Assembly: GCA_945895265.1 (NCBI GenBank)
Contig: CAMDEF010000027.1
Location: forward strand, 1-50,818
Direction of reading: 5' to 3'
From: Bordetella parapertussis
Lineage (GTDB): Bacteria; Pseudomonadota; Gammaproteobacteria; Burkholderiales; Burkholderiaceae_B
Length of the DNA: 50,818 nucleotides
Shown one piece after another: positions 36,192 through 44,638 of this stretch. The notes beneath the pieces were generated by a model that ran no database searches, was not told where the DNA came from, and worked only from the letters and a program-made list of their open reading frames with translations. The position numbers were made by a program, and so were the translations under genes. The stretch's first letter is position 1, and the number at the start of each line of letters is the position of its first letter.

Positions 36192-36231
36192 AAAAAAAAG
36201 CCCGCGACATTCATCTTATCGCAGGCTTTTT
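36192..36231. terminator. Bidirectional terminator between Bug gene and cupin gene
   Basis: AAAAAGCCCGCGA and TCGCAGGCTTTTT form a 13-bp stem with one mismatch around an 11-base loop, with A-run before and T-run after. It can end transcription from both sides, the + strand Bug gene and the - strand cupin gene. Confidence 0.85.
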
Positions 36232-36249
36232 CAAAATGATGGGCGAAAC

Positions 36250-36750
36250 TTACACCACGTCGTATTTAAACCGCTTGACCTTTGACATGTCTGTCCCTTC
36301 AATGCGGATCAGACTTGTCGAGCCTTTGCGCTCTGGTGCGTGTAGATCGCCTTCGTTGTACACATGTGCAATGCCTGGGGTCAGTGCGTAAGACTTGGTG
36401 ACCTTTACCTTGCCAGGTTTGTCAGCGCTGGCGTCTTCAATTTTTTGATAGTCGCGCATTTCGGTGGTGCCGCGCGCTTGGCCATAGATGGCCCAAGAGT
36501 GTGCATGATCGTGCGGATCAGAACTTTTGGGGCCTAAATAATGATGCGCCACAATGACAAAGCCTAATTCAGGATCTTCATAAATAATTTCGCGTTCGCC
36601 GGTGGTCGGGCTGAGATGCTTCGCAATAAAAGCCTCATCTAGCAAGACACCTTTTAACGCCTCAGCGACTTTTTGACGCCCAGCAGGCCCAGGACTATTT
36701 TTAAGCAAATCGTGGCACTGACTAGCAAATTGTTCGATTGTGTGACCCAT
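36250..36750 (-). CDS. Cupin-fold protein, possible dioxygenase-like metal enzyme
   Basis: This 166-aa protein has a cupin-type metal-binding motif, DPHDHAHSWAIYGQARG, near residue 78. Its closely spaced histidines match the first cupin motif, and TPGIAHVYNEGDLHAP supplies a second histidine group near 127. The N-terminal 60 residues are helical. Single-domain cupins of this size include cysteine-dioxygenase-like enzymes and small-molecule binders; the substrate cannot be named. AAGGGG lies upstream of the ATG. It diverges from the Bug gene at 36892 with a 141-base shared promoter region. Confidence 0.75.
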   Translation of the reverse strand: MGHTIEQFASQCHDLLKNSPGPAGRQKVAEALKGVLLDEAFIAKHLSPTTGEREIIYEDPELGFVIVAHHYLGPKSSDPHDHAHSWAIYGQARGTTEMRDYQKIEDASADKPGKVKVTKSYALTPGIAHVYNEGDLHAPERKGSTSLIRIEGTDMSKVKRFKYDVV

Positions 36751-36891
36751 GGCTGCTGACCCCTTTGTTATTTTCGATAAGATGATGTTAACTCAAACAT
36801 TATATTTAACCGACTGTGCGGAAATCCTCTCCGTTCAGGTGAAGTATGTCAACAACAATCTATACTTAGCCAACAACAAGAGAGACAAAGC

Positions 36892-37896
36892 ATGCGCGTA
36901 CCTTCACCTCGCCCGAACGCAGTCAATGTGAATTGTCTGTTGTCACTTGTTATTCTTATTTTTATCGCTCTCGGTACAAACACCACTTGGGCTCAAACAA
37001 GCTACCCAGAGCGGCCAATTCGCCTGATCGTGAGTTTTGCTGCCGGCGGACCGACCGATATCTTCGCGAGACTGGTCGCGGTGCGGCTTGAAAAAGAGTT
37101 GGGGCAGCCCATCATCGTCGAAAACAAACCCGGTGGCGGCTCGAACATTGGTTCTGAGTTTGTCGCACGTGCTAAGCCTGATGGCTACACCCTGTTGTTA
37201 GGAACAATCGCCAACACCACCAACATGGCGTTGTACAAAAACTTGGGGTATGACACCGAACGTGATTTTGTTCACATCACGCAGATTATGTCGTCGCCTA
37301 GCATCTTGGTCGTCAATAACAATATCCCAGCAAAAAATTTAGGCGAATTGATTGCCTATGTGCAGGCCAACCCTGGCAAGCTGAGCTATGCGTCTTCGGG
37401 TGCGGGTGGCTTGCAGCATCATGCTGGTGAACTGCTGAAGCTGAGAGCCAATTTAGATATGTTGCACATCCCGTATAAAGGTGCTGCCCCTGCACTCACA
37501 GATGTCGTGGGGGGCAATGTCGCCATGGGCTTTAAGACGGCGAGCGGCGTGATGCCAACTATCTTAAGTGGCAGGGTCAGAGCGATTGCCGTTGCGGGCC
37601 GTCAACGATTGGCGCAATTACCCGACCTTCCCACGATGATTGAAGCTGGCATGCCCGATTTTGAAGCCGATTCATGGAATGGCTTGTTCGCACCTGCCGG
37701 TACCCCACCAGACATCATCGCAAAGCTTGCAAAAGCAACCATCGCGATCCTGAAATCAGCTGAGATTGCAGAAAAGTTTGCAACAATCTCAGCTACCCCT
37801 GTGGGAAGTACCCCCGAGCAATTCAAACGGTACGTGCATGAAGAGGTTGTGAAATGGGGGCAAGTGGCCAAACAGGCTGGGGTAAAAATTGAGTAA
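36892..37896 (+). CDS. Bug-family (TctC-type) solute-binding protein
   Basis: This is a periplasmic Bug receptor of 334 aa. The signal peptide ends near TTWAQTS. Landmarks are YPERPIRLIVSFAAGGPTD, ENKPGGGSNIGSEFVARAKP, LHIPYKGAAPALTDVVGGN and a C-terminal WGQVAKQAGVKIE. It is complete and is a useful template for seeing what has been lost from the relic at 44.6 kb. GAGAG precedes the ATG. A possible -10 hexamer TATACT lies at 36861. Downstream it meets a 37-base tandem repeat and a convergent deacylase gene. Confidence 0.92.
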   Translation: MRVPSPRPNAVNVNCLLSLVILIFIALGTNTTWAQTSYPERPIRLIVSFAAGGPTDIFARLVAVRLEKELGQPIIVENKPGGGSNIGSEFVARAKPDGYTLLLGTIANTTNMALYKNLGYDTERDFVHITQIMSSPSILVVNNNIPAKNLGELIAYVQANPGKLSYASSGAGGLQHHAGELLKLRANLDMLHIPYKGAAPALTDVVGGNVAMGFKTASGVMPTILSGRVRAIAVAGRQRLAQLPDLPTMIEAGMPDFEADSWNGLFAPAGTPPDIIAKLAKATIAILKSAEIAEKFATISATPVGSTPEQFKRYVHEEVVKWGQVAKQAGVKIE

Positions 37897-37900
37897 GGCC

Positions 37901-37974
37901 GCTTAGCCTGGCGTTTCGCGTCCAAGCCTGAGGATTGGCTTAGCCCGGCGTTGCGCGCCCTAGCCTGACCATTG
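37901..37974. repeat. 37-base tandem duplication of the deacylase gene 3' end
   Basis: Two adjacent copies (37901-37937 and 37938-37974) agree at 31 of 37 positions. The right copy is the coding end of the - strand deacylase gene (MVRLGRATPG and stop). The left copy, beyond that stop, still reads ILRLGRETPG and stop in the equivalent frame. Three of the six differences are synonymous third-position changes. Confidence 0.85.
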
Positions 37975-38920
37975 TTGTGCCAACCTTTAAATGCGCGAGC
38001 GAGGGCATAACCAAGACCGTATGATCGTAAGGCGCGACGATCACTTCATCGCCGTCATAGGCGATTGGCTCACCCGCCTTGGCAATCACTTGCAAACCCT
38101 TCACGGTGCCGGCAAATCTAAACGACAAACTTTTCGCGACCACCGCCTGTGTCACATTGATGGTTGTCTGGGCAGTGGGTTGTATTCTTAAACGCGACTC
38201 GACAAAGGCAGCATCGACCACACCCGTTGTTTGTAAGAACCGCAGAGTGGTATCAATCGCGACGTCAACGCTTGAGCGCTCCCAGTGCTGACCGCACTCG
38301 ATCAATAGCGCAGTTTGAGGTGCCTGTGGATCGCCGAAAGCCCCTCTCTCGATCATGCGAAGCCCAGCGGGATGCCCTGTGTCAACTAACAAATTTTGCG
38401 GCACTTTCATCTTGCGTGCAAAGGCAGCACTTTTTTCACCACCTTGACCCGTCGCACCACAAACCATAATGGGTGAACAGGGCTCACTCATCGAATGAAT
38501 GTCTAAAACAAAATCTGCCGCATCGACGAACTTCAGCAATTCTCTGGCACGGCGCAGCTCGGTCGAGTGTCTGGTGCCTTTTAGCGTCTCGTCTGACCAA
38601 ACACGGTTGAAATCTTCATCTACGTAGCGACTGCGATTGGGATTGCTGGTATCCCAACTAGCAAACGCCTCAATATTCGCAAAGATAAAGGTAAGGCGGC
38701 CAGCCACGGGGCGCACGCCTTCACGAAACAAGTAATCAAGCGCAATCGCGCCGCATAACTCGTTGCCGTGCGTCAAGGCTTGCACCAGCACGTGCGGACC
38801 AGGTTTGCCCGAATCAAACGTAGTGACGTAAGGCGTACCCGTATTGCCAGCCTCATAACTCGAGATATCAGGCGGAGTCAATTCGATGCGGTAAGTCGGC
38901 GAAGGTGAAGGTGAAGTCAT
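37940..38920 (-). CDS. Succinylglutamate desuccinylase/aspartoacylase-family zinc deacylase
   Basis: This is the second AstE/AspA-family enzyme in the window (326 aa). Zinc ligands are H51 and E54 (ALTHGNELCG) and H142 (VLDIHSM), with the likely catalytic glutamate in LLIECGQHWE. NPNRSRYVDEDFNRVW carries substrate-binding residues. It begins 66 bases downstream of the dipeptide-type ABC operon on the same strand, so it may deacylate a peptide or N-acyl amino acid brought in by that importer. AGG lies 9 bases before the ATG. Its last codons are duplicated immediately downstream. Confidence 0.83.
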   Translation of the reverse strand: MTSPSPSPTYRIELTPPDISSYEAGNTGTPYVTTFDSGKPGPHVLVQALTHGNELCGAIALDYLFREGVRPVAGRLTFIFANIEAFASWDTSNPNRSRYVDEDFNRVWSDETLKGTRHSTELRRARELLKFVDAADFVLDIHSMSEPCSPIMVCGATGQGGEKSAAFARKMKVPQNLLVDTGHPAGLRMIERGAFGDPQAPQTALLIECGQHWERSSVDVAIDTTLRFLQTTGVVDAAFVESRLRIQPTAQTTINVTQAVVAKSLSFRFAGTVKGLQVIAKAGEPIAYDGDEVIVAPYDHTVLVMPSLAHLKVGTTMVRLGRATPG

Positions 38921-38970
38921 GAGAACGACCTAAAAATATTTATCGGATTTGCGCGTAAAACCTCGCCATT

Positions 38971-38990
38971 CAGGACGGGGAGGATGTCAA
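38971..38990 (+). mobile_element. Possible IS200/IS605-type end remnant
   Basis: The string CAGGACGGGGAGGATGTCAA resembles the right-end signature (GGACGGGGAGGATGTCAA) that I recall from IS200/IS605-type, tnpB-associated elements. The left hairpin arm (CCTCGCC) is degraded. No tnpA or tnpB is nearby. It overlaps the 3' end of the ABC ATPase gene by a few bases. Identification rests on memory of the motif only. Confidence 0.3.
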
Positions 38991-39970
38991 GCATTTAGAT
39001 GACACGCAGACCAATGACCGTTTGAGAGCTCGCGCAGAAGCGGGGCTTGCTCAGCGCACACGGGCTTTGCGTGAGGACAGCGCGGATGGAAATGACAGCC
39101 GGTTGGTGGTGACAACGGCGAAGGGATTTCGCCCTTGATCGGGGTGTAATCAATATTGCGACGATCAAGTCTGGGGACTTCTGCCAGCAAGGCTTGCGTA
39201 TACGGATGGTTCGGATGGTCGTGCAACTCGGTGGTTTGGCCGATTTCAACCACACGCCCAAGATACATCACGACAACGCGATCAGCGATATGACGCACGA
39301 CGCCAAGGTCATGGCTAATAAATAAATAGGTTAGCGACAAACGTTCGCGCAAATCCATAAACAGGTTCAGAACCTGCGCCTGAATCGACACATCAAGCGC
39401 GGCAACAGCTTCGTCGCACACCAACAGCGTCGGCTCAACTGCCAACGCGCGCGCGATGCCAATCCGTGCGCGTTGTCCGCCTGAAAACTGATGCGGAAAG
39501 CGTCTGACATACGAGGCGTCAAGACCGACTTGCTCAAGCAGCTGTGCGGCCTGTTCTTTCGCTTGACTTGCAGCAATCAAGCCATGCGCGAGGGGGGCTT
39601 CGACAATCGCATCGCCAACGCGCTTGCGTGGATTCAGCGAGGCGAAGGGGTCTTGAAAAATCATCTGAATCGTAGGTCGCACACCTGGCGCATAGTTGAG
39701 CGGCTGACCTTCAAACAACACCTCGCCTTCGGTCGCTTTGTGCAAACCCGCGATCACACGGCCCAACGTAGATTTGCCACAACCCGACTCACCCACCAAA
39801 CCAATGACTTCACCGGCCGCAATTGAAAACGATACCTGATCGACTGCGTGAACTGTTTGAGCCGGAGCAGCAAACCCAAACTTTGCGGCCAAGCGTTCAA
39901 TCAAGTCTGGCGAAGTCGTGAATCGTTTACTCACTTTTCGTAAGTCTAGAAGAGGCACGCTGACACTCAT
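38987..39970 (-). CDS. Dipeptide/oligopeptide-type ABC importer ATPase (DppF-like)
   Basis: This is the second ATPase (327 aa) of the importer. Walker A is GLVGESGCGKSTLG, the signature FSGGQRARIGIARAL, and Walker B LLVCDEAVAALD. The C-terminal oligopeptide-type cysteine motif is CHFHPRCPHAKPVCAEQAP, which is thought to bind an iron-sulfur cluster in DppD/DppF proteins. In Walker B the usual DEPVSALD is DEAVAALD. The ATG overlaps the stop of the preceding ATPase gene (ATGA). It is the last gene of the transporter operon. Together with the partner ATPase it energises uptake of peptides or similar amide compounds. Confidence 0.93.
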   Translation of the reverse strand: MSVSVPLLDLRKVSKRFTTSPDLIERLAAKFGFAAPAQTVHAVDQVSFSIAAGEVIGLVGESGCGKSTLGRVIAGLHKATEGEVLFEGQPLNYAPGVRPTIQMIFQDPFASLNPRKRVGDAIVEAPLAHGLIAASQAKEQAAQLLEQVGLDASYVRRFPHQFSGGQRARIGIARALAVEPTLLVCDEAVAALDVSIQAQVLNLFMDLRERLSLTYLFISHDLGVVRHIADRVVVMYLGRVVEIGQTTELHDHPNHPYTQALLAEVPRLDRRNIDYTPIKGEIPSPLSPPTGCHFHPRCPHAKPVCAEQAPLLRELSNGHWSACHLNA

Positions 39971-40947
39971 CGCTTAACCCCTGTCAACGGTCGTACACAA
40001 CGCACCAGGTGCTCGTGCTCAAAGTTTTGTACCGGAGGATCCATTGCGCAGTCTGCCTGCGCATAGCTGCAGCGATTGCGAAACGCGCACCCTTCGGGAC
40101 GATTCACCAAAGAGGGCGTCATCCCCGGGATCTGGTGCAAACGCTGACCACGTTCACTATTGGCCGGAACAGAATCCAGCAAGCCGCGTGTATAGGGATG
40201 CAGGGGCGTATTTAGCACCTGTTCAACCGTACCGCTTTCAACGATTCTCCCTGCATACATGACCGCCACCCGCTGGGCCAAGCCCGCCACCACGGCTAGA
40301 TCGTGTGTAATCCAGATTAAAGCTGTGCCCGTCTCGCGGGTTAAGCGTTGCATTTCAAATAAAATCTGACCCTGTACCGTGACATCTAACGCGGTCGTTG
40401 GTTCGTCAGCAATAATTAACGCCGGCTTTAATAAGAGCGCGATTGCGATTGCAACGCGTTGCCGCATGCCACCAGAAAACTGGTGTGGATACTGCTTGAG
40501 CCGTTCGTCTGGAGAGGCGATGCCCACCTGCACAAGCACTTCACGGCAGCGGGCGCGCGCCTCTTCAGCCGACATCGACCGGTGCGCTTGAATCGTCTCG
40601 ATCATTTGCGTGTCAACGCGCAAGACAGGATTTAGCGTCATCATCGGATCTTGAAAGATCATCGCTAACCGATCACCGCGTAGCTGGCGCAGCGTCTCGT
40701 CGCTTGCGCCGACTAGCTCAGTGCCCTCAAACAAGATGCTGCCCTGCGTAATCTTACCGGGCGCATCGATCAGACCCAAGATTGAAAACCCAGTAACAGA
40801 TTTACCAGAGCCAGACTCGCCGACCAAACCCAGGATCTCGCCTGGTTGTACCCGCAGACTGACATCATCGACAGCGGGTAGCAGACCTTGACGAGTCGAA
40901 AACTCAGTGCGCAGCGAGGTAATTTCTAAAAGTGACATAGGGCTCAT
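39967..40947 (-). CDS. Dipeptide/oligopeptide-type ABC importer ATPase (DppD-like)
   Basis: This is the first ATPase (326 aa). Walker A is GLVGESGSGKSVTG, the signature FSGGMRQRVAIAIAL, Walker B LIIADEPTTALD, and the C-terminal cysteine motif CAFRNRCSYAQADC. The ATG at 40947 overlaps the permease stop (ATGA); a second ATG three codons later is also possible. It pairs with the DppF-like ATPase that overlaps it downstream. Family membership is clear but dipeptide, oligopeptide and glutathione importers cannot be separated by the ATPases alone. Confidence 0.93.
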   Translation of the reverse strand: MSPMSLLEITSLRTEFSTRQGLLPAVDDVSLRVQPGEILGLVGESGSGKSVTGFSILGLIDAPGKITQGSILFEGTELVGASDETLRQLRGDRLAMIFQDPMMTLNPVLRVDTQMIETIQAHRSMSAEEARARCREVLVQVGIASPDERLKQYPHQFSGGMRQRVAIAIALLLKPALIIADEPTTALDVTVQGQILFEMQRLTRETGTALIWITHDLAVVAGLAQRVAVMYAGRIVESGTVEQVLNTPLHPYTRGLLDSVPANSERGQRLHQIPGMTPSLVNRPEGCAFRNRCSYAQADCAMDPPVQNFEHEHLVRCVRPLTGVKR

Positions 40948-41849
40948 CGTGCTAAGCGTGGATTTAGAACATCTCGCAATTGATCGCCAACCAGATTAAT
41001 CGCCACAATCGTGAGCAAGAGCGCGACACCTGGATAGACCGAAATCCAATACTTACCCGACAACATGAACTCATAGCCATTAGAGATTAACAAGCCCAGC
41101 GAAGGCTCTGTGATCGGCAAGCCTAAGCCCAAGAAGGATAAGGTCGCTTCGAGCGCAATGGCGTGAGCCACTTGCACCGTACCCACCACAATTAAGGGTG
41201 GCAGCGTGTTGGGAATCAAATGTTTGAGCAGCACGCGCCAAGTCGGCAAACCCAAGCCTCGAGCGGCTTCCATGTACTCTTTGTTGCGTTCAACCAAGGC
41301 TGCTGATCGGGCGGTACGTGCGTAATAGGCCCACTGAACGGTGATGAGCGCAATGATCACCTTTTCGACACCTGAACCCAGTACCGCGATCAAAATCAGA
41401 GCCACCAAAATGGCCGGAAACCCCAACTGGATATCAACGATACGCATCAGGATTTGTTCATAGCGTCCACCAAAAAAAGCGGCGCTAACACCTAAACTCG
41501 CGCCAATTGCTAAGGCAATGACCCCACTCACCACGCCCACGAGTAAGGACACCCGCAGACCGTACAAAATCGCCGACAACATATCACGACCCATGCCATC
41601 AGTGCCCAGTAAAAATATCGAACCCATCATCGACTTCGAACCTGGCGCTAATTTCGAATCCATCAAATCAAGTTTTGATAAATCGTAGGGATTCTGTGGC
41701 GCTATCCAAGGCGCAAACAATGCCAACAAAAGCACCATCAATAAAAGAGCTAAGCCGCACACCGCAATACGTGATTGCATAAAGTCGCGCACGAACTGAC
41801 GCCAGGGCGTCTCGTCAACAAGCTGCGTGGATAAGGGGGAAGTTGTCAC
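40944..41849 (-). CDS. Dipeptide-type ABC importer permease (DppC-like)
   Basis: This is an inner-membrane permease of 301 aa. A short cytoplasmic N-terminus precedes helix 1 (AVCGLALLLMVLLLALFAP), followed by the OppC/DppC motif FLLGTDGMGRDMLSAILYG. The coupling-loop EAA motif is YMEAARGLGLPTWRVLLKHLIPN. The start codon is GTG with AGG upstream. It lies 14 bases after the DppB-like gene and overlaps the next ATPase gene. It forms the channel with the DppB-like protein. Confidence 0.94.
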   Translation of the reverse strand: MTTSPLSTQLVDETPWRQFVRDFMQSRIAVCGLALLLMVLLLALFAPWIAPQNPYDLSKLDLMDSKLAPGSKSMMGSIFLLGTDGMGRDMLSAILYGLRVSLLVGVVSGVIALAIGASLGVSAAFFGGRYEQILMRIVDIQLGFPAILVALILIAVLGSGVEKVIIALITVQWAYYARTARSAALVERNKEYMEAARGLGLPTWRVLLKHLIPNTLPPLIVVGTVQVAHAIALEATLSFLGLGLPITEPSLGLLISNGYEFMLSGKYWISVYPGVALLLTIVAINLVGDQLRDVLNPRLAR

Positions 41850-41863
41850 AAATACCTGTTTGG

Positions 41864-42841
41864 TTAATTCTTGGCAGCAGTTAAACGCACGCGAGGATCA
41901 AGTATTGAATACAGAATATCAATCACCAAATTAATAAAAACGAACATCAAGACGGTAATCATCAAATACGCCACAACAACCGGGCGGTCGAGTTGAAAGA
42001 TCGAATCAATCACCAACTTACCCATACCTGGCCAGGCAAAAATCGACTCGGTCACGATCGCAAAGGCAATCACAGACCCTAACTCAAGGCCGATCACCGT
42101 GACCAAAGGGATCATGATGTTTTTTAGCAGATGCACACCCAACACACGTGACTTACGCAAACCCTTTGCGCGCGCAAAACGCATGTAATCCAGCAAAACA
42201 TTCTCTCGAACCTGAGCGCGCGTCAAGCGAATGATCAGACTGAGTTTGAATAAAGCTAGATTAATACCGGGCAGCAACGCGTACTTCAGGCCATCCCAGT
42301 GCACGATTGATAGCTGCATTCCTAAAAACTCGGTGGTTGGGCCGCGACCTGTAGAGGGTAACCAGCCTAACTGAACCGCAAAAAGCATGATCAACATCAA
42401 GCCAACCCAAAAGGTTGGTAAAGAAAAGCCAACAATCGAGATGGCCATGATCCCCTTAGCGATTCTGCTGTCAGGCTTTAAACCCGCATACAAACCAAGG
42501 GGGATCCCCACGAAAATAGAGATGATCATCGCTACCGTGGCGAGCTCTAAGGTGGCGGGCATACGCTCGAAGATGACGTCAAGCGCCGGACGACCATAGA
42601 CAAAACTCTTGCCTAGATCGCCACTCGCTGCATTTTTGACAAACAACAGATATTGCATCCAGCCAGGCTTGTCTAGGCCTAGTGCGACGCGAGCGCGCTC
42701 ACGCTCGATCTGATCAGCCTCTGGGCTAATCAGAATCTCAACCGGATCCCCAATCACGAATAAACCGGCAAAAACCAACAAGGATGTGACCAGCAACACT
42801 AACGCTGTTTGCGACAAACGTCGCAAGATGAATACGAACAT
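41864..42841 (-). CDS. Dipeptide-type ABC importer permease (DppB-like)
   Basis: This is an inner-membrane permease of 325 aa with six predicted helices. It shows the DppB/OppB N-terminus FVFILRRLSQTALVLLVTSL, an LGLDKPGWMQYLLFV block, the EAA coupling loop YMRFARAKGLRKSRVLGVHLLKN, and a TESIFAWPGMGKLVIDSI motif near the end. The ATG shares one base with the stop of the binding-protein gene (TAATG), so translation is coupled. It acts with the DppC-like permease. Confidence 0.94.
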   Translation of the reverse strand: MFVFILRRLSQTALVLLVTSLLVFAGLFVIGDPVEILISPEADQIERERARVALGLDKPGWMQYLLFVKNAASGDLGKSFVYGRPALDVIFERMPATLELATVAMIISIFVGIPLGLYAGLKPDSRIAKGIMAISIVGFSLPTFWVGLMLIMLFAVQLGWLPSTGRGPTTEFLGMQLSIVHWDGLKYALLPGINLALFKLSLIIRLTRAQVRENVLLDYMRFARAKGLRKSRVLGVHLLKNIMIPLVTVIGLELGSVIAFAIVTESIFAWPGMGKLVIDSIFQLDRPVVVAYLMITVLMFVFINLVIDILYSILDPRVRLTAAKN

Positions 42842-44424
42842 TATTTTTTAAGCTTCGCTTCTTGCGCTAGTGTGTACTGATCGGCGCGAGCCACATACGT
42901 CACATTCGACTTGGTGGCCCACACTGAAACCTCGTAGTGCAAAGGTATCAACCCCATTTGTTCAATGGCTTTTTCGCTTGCCTGCGCAAGTTTCGCCCGA
43001 CGTTTTTCTGTGTCGATCTCAACAGCCGCTGCGGCAATCAAGGCGTCAAGCTCAGCATTAGAGAAGCGCCCTCGGTTGGCAGCTCCAAAACCCGTTTTTG
43101 CATCAAACGTGCCCAACAAAGAACGTAAAGGCGAGCTCGTGTCACCGCTTGAGGCGCCCCAACCCGCTAGCAAGAGCGAAAATTCGAGTTTGGAGCCTCG
43201 CGTGAAGAAAATATTCGACGGCATCGTCTCGAGCTTCGTCACGATCCCGACTCGCGTCAAAAATTGCGCAATCGCCTGAGCAATCTTTTCGTCGTTGATG
43301 TAACGATTATTAGGAGAATGCAAGGTCAACTGAAAACCGTTCGGATAGCCTGCTTGGGCCAACAATTTTTTTGCACCTTCAGGATCATATTTATCGACTT
43401 TCAGGTTTTTACTTGTGCCAAAAAACTGCTCTGCTAATAACTGACCTGCCGGCACGGCTACGGTTTCCATGATGCGCTCGACGATCGCCTCGCGATTAAT
43501 CGCCATCGACATGGCACGTCGAACCCGAGGATCGGTCAAAGGATTGGCGTTTTCCATCGGTTTGCCATCGGCAGTGCGCACGAAGGGCGAGTTTTGCCTA
43601 CGATTTGAGTCCATATGCAGGTAGATCATGCGGTTCGAGACGACTTGCGCCACCGCTAAATTTTTATCGCCCATGAGGCGCTTGACGTCAGAGGTTGGCA
43701 CGTTTTCGATCATTTGCAGATCGCCCGCAAGCAAGGCCGCGACTCGGGTGGCATTATTCGCCACCATGCGCATCTGCACGCGTGTCCAGTCGGGTTTTGC
43801 ACCCCAATACTGATCGTTACGCACCAAAACGACGCGATCACCAGGCTTGTATTCAGAAAACTTAAATGGCCCCGTGCCAATCATTGCCTTACCACTGTTG
43901 AAATCTTCAGTGGTGGCTGACTCTGCAACCGCCTTCGGCAAAATACGCACCGAGGTCATATCGCTTGCCAAGCCTGGGTTAGGTGCCGCAGTCTTCAGGA
44001 TGACCGTGTGCTCGTCAGGTGCGGTCGCCTCGACAATTGAGCGCACAAACACTGCGAACGAGGCCGGGCTGTTTGGCACATTCGGCACACGCTTGAGCGA
44101 GGCCAAGACATCGGCAGCTACGAACGGCGAGCCATCATGCCATTTCACGCCTTTTCGCAACTTAAACTCGTATGTCAGGGGGTCGAGATTACGCCAGCTT
44201 TCGGCCAGACCAGGCTTAATATTTTGGAACTCATCGGTTGAGAGCAAATCCTCAAACACATTGAGTGACAGCGCGTTATTGGGCGTCAGATTGTGATAAT
44301 GCGGGTCGAGAGACGTGATGGGGGCTGACAAACCGATCGTCAATTCGGCGGCGCTGGCAAATAGGGCACTACCCGCAAACAAAGCTGCAATCAGTGTACG
44401 CAATGTATGTTTTAGAATCTGCAT
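42841..44424 (-). CDS. Dipeptide-type ABC importer substrate-binding protein (SBP_bac_5)
   Basis: This is a periplasmic peptide-type receptor of 527 aa. The signal peptide ends near FASAAELT. Family 5 landmarks are ITSLDPHYHNLTPN, the AESWRNLDPLTYEFKLRKGVKWHDG stretch near 75, GTGPFKFSEYKPGDRVVLVRN and PRVRRAMSMAINREAIV. The ATG at 44424 is preferred because AGGG lies upstream and the signal peptide begins directly; a longer reading adds ten residues. It heads the five-gene ABC operon. Its promoter region carries two sizeable inverted repeats. Ligand likely a peptide or other amide, not proven. Confidence 0.94.
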   Translation of the reverse strand: MQILKHTLRTLIAALFAGSALFASAAELTIGLSAPITSLDPHYHNLTPNNALSLNVFEDLLSTDEFQNIKPGLAESWRNLDPLTYEFKLRKGVKWHDGSPFVAADVLASLKRVPNVPNSPASFAVFVRSIVEATAPDEHTVILKTAAPNPGLASDMTSVRILPKAVAESATTEDFNSGKAMIGTGPFKFSEYKPGDRVVLVRNDQYWGAKPDWTRVQMRMVANNATRVAALLAGDLQMIENVPTSDVKRLMGDKNLAVAQVVSNRMIYLHMDSNRRQNSPFVRTADGKPMENANPLTDPRVRRAMSMAINREAIVERIMETVAVPAGQLLAEQFFGTSKNLKVDKYDPEGAKKLLAQAGYPNGFQLTLHSPNNRYINDEKIAQAIAQFLTRVGIVTKLETMPSNIFFTRGSKLEFSLLLAGWGASSGDTSSPLRSLLGTFDAKTGFGAANRGRFSNAELDALIAAAAVEIDTEKRRAKLAQASEKAIEQMGLIPLHYEVSVWATKSNVTYVARADQYTLAQEAKLKK

Positions 44425-44467
44425 GTCAAATATCCCTAAATGAATAATAGACAAATTATAGGGGGCA

Positions 44468-44496
44468 TCGTCAAACTATTGTCATTTTTTTGACGA
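44468..44496. promoter_or_regulatory. Inverted repeat upstream of the ABC importer operon
   Basis: TCGTCAAA and TTTGACGA form a perfect 8-13-8 inverted repeat 44 bases before the binding-protein ATG. A nested TTGTC/GACAA pair overlaps it. It is a good operator candidate in the divergent region shared with the Bug relic. Confidence 0.45.
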
Positions 44497-44516
44497 CAAC
44501 AATTGGTTTGAGGGTC

Positions 44517-44544
44517 AAGGTCTTAGCGCAAACCCTTAGACCTT
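44517..44544. promoter_or_regulatory. Second inverted repeat in the same divergent region
   Basis: AAGGTCTTAG and CTTAGACCTT form a 10-8-10 inverted repeat with one mismatch. It lies about 95 bases from the start of either flanking gene. It may be a second operator or a hairpin; no T-run follows. Confidence 0.4.
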
Positions 44545-44638
44545 ACAGAGCCGAGAGAACAACATAAATAATGCCCAAAACCGCACCTACTGTGGAACAA
44601 ACGGGATATATTTCAAAGACTGAATCTTTGGAAAAAAA

